From a bacterium (GTDB lineage Bacteria; Latescibacterota; UBA2968), in assembly GCA_027296045.1 (NCBI GenBank), contig JAPUJS010000175.1, positions 1 through 13,212 on the forward strand: 13,212 nucleotides of DNA, given 5' to 3'. This document shows, in pieces, positions 12,587-13,212 of the stretch. The position numbers were made by a program, and so were the translations under genes. The notes under the pieces are model-generated. The model did not search any database. It was not told the origin of the DNA and was given only the letters and a program-made list of their open reading frames with translations. The first letter of the stretch is position 1; every line of letters starts with the position of its first letter.

Positions 12587-13212
12587 ATGGTTCAGATTTC
12601 GGACACCTGGCAATTACCACCCGATCGTCTCGACCTGACAGGGGCAGATGTTCACATCTGGGCGATGTCCTTAGCGCGTTGTAGGCTTGGGCCGGTTGTT
12701 TTTGAAGACATTCTGTCTAAGGACGAATTTGAACGGGCAGAGCGATTTGTTTTTGAGAAAGATAGAGTCCGTTTTATCGCGGCTCGAGGGGGGTTGCGCT
12801 TGATTTTGGGCCGGTATTTGGGGCGCGACCCTGGCCAGCTCGTGTTTGAATATTCAGAACGAGGAAAACCGCACCTAAAGGGCACTCCCGAAAACCTGAA
12901 ATTTAACGTGAGTCATTCCGAAAATCTGGCACTTTATGCAATGGTTCACAATCGAGAAGTGGGCGTGGATGTGGAATATGTGGGGAGGAAGGTGGGAGAA
13001 CGAAATCGGATTGCCAAGCGTTTCTTCTGCCGGGCTGAGTATGAGGTGTTTTTGCAAGTTCCTGACGACCAGAAACAACTGGCGTTTCTGAATTGTTGGA
13101 CTCGAAAGGAAGCTTTTATTAAAGCACTAGGGGAGGGGCTGTACTATCCGCTGGATGCGTTTGAGGTGACGCTGACGCCCGGAGAAGATGCCCAATTGGT
13201 ACACATTCATGG
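12587..13212 (+). CDS. 4'-phosphopantetheinyl transferase, Sfp type (3' end cut by the window)
   Basis: 208 residues are visible and the frame is still open at the window edge. The enzyme moves the phosphopantetheine arm of coenzyme A onto a serine of acyl or peptidyl carrier proteins. Sfp-type features in order: FERAERFVFEKDRVRFIAAR (about 48-67, with the R-x-x-AR contact), GKPHLKG (93-99), FNVSHSE (H110), VGVDVEYV with Mg2+ ligands D128 and E130, KRFFCRAEYE (144-153), and WTRKEAFIKALGEGL with E175. Sfp proteins are about 220-240 residues, so only a short C-terminal piece is missing. ATG 12587 is the first ATG after an in-frame TAA at 12548; it has no clear ribosome binding site. No carrier protein or synthase gene is in the window, so its partner (fatty acid, polyketide or peptide synthase) is unknown. 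Confidence 0.93.
   Translation, partial: MVQISDTWQLPPDRLDLTGADVHIWAMSLARCRLGPVVFEDILSKDEFERAERFVFEKDRVRFIAARGGLRLILGRYLGRDPGQLVFEYSERGKPHLKGTPENLKFNVSHSENLALYAMVHNREVGVDVEYVGRKVGERNRIAKRFFCRAEYEVFLQVPDDQKQLAFLNCWTRKEAFIKALGEGLYYPLDAFEVTLTPGEDAQLVHIH

Overview
The window is bacterial chromosomal DNA of moderate GC content. It has strong AGGAGG-type ribosome binding sites, compact operons and clean rho-independent terminators. The gene set (hydroxypyruvate-isomerase-like TIM barrel, IMPase-like protein, odd aldo/keto reductase, CBM9/DUF5916 outer-membrane protein, DUF362 protein, Ldh_2 dehydrogenase) points to a Gram-negative, probably uncultured member of the FCB or Latescibacterota/Poribacteria-like lineages. 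That placement is inferred from gene content only; no rRNA or marker gene is present.

Layout: (1) 1-2871, a plus-strand operon: the tail of an unknown gene, then hyi-like, IMPase/FBPase-like and AKR genes with tight spacing and an ATGA overlap, closed by a perfect hairpin terminator. It looks like a small sugar or polyol conversion operon. (2) 2888-5452, a single-gene unit for a secreted DUF5916 outer-membrane protein with its own TTGACA-N17-TACCTT promoter and terminator. (3) 5453-6193, an hsp20 gene behind a textbook sigma-54 control region: paired 15-bp upstream repeats, an IHF consensus site, a GG-N10-GC promoter, and a weak hairpin over the ribosome binding site. (4) 6332-6982, the C-terminal part of an MgtE magnesium channel without its N-terminal domain, first CBS domain and most of the second. 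(5) 7073-8815 (minus), an asparagine-synthetase-like protein whose catalytic Cys is replaced by Pro, divergent from a DUF362 gene at 8985-10196. (6) 10264-11268, an Ldh_2 (malate/L-lactate dehydrogenase) family oxidoreductase. (7) 11269-12449, an accessory island: 39-bp-spaced repeats, small palindromes, a DUF6883 gene broken by one base, a DUF4926 gene and a small unknown gene, closed by tandem terminators. (8) 12587 to the end, a Sfp-type phosphopantetheinyl transferase cut by the window edge.

The most notable points are the complete sigma-54 architecture of hsp20, the glutaminase-dead asparagine-synthetase homologue sharing a divergent promoter region with DUF362, the AKR lacking the usual active-site Lys, and the frameshifted DUF6883 gene beside DUF4926. 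No tRNA, rRNA, CRISPR array or complete transposable element was seen. No gene-free stretch exceeds 300 bases; the longest (5410-5697) is the hsp20 control region.
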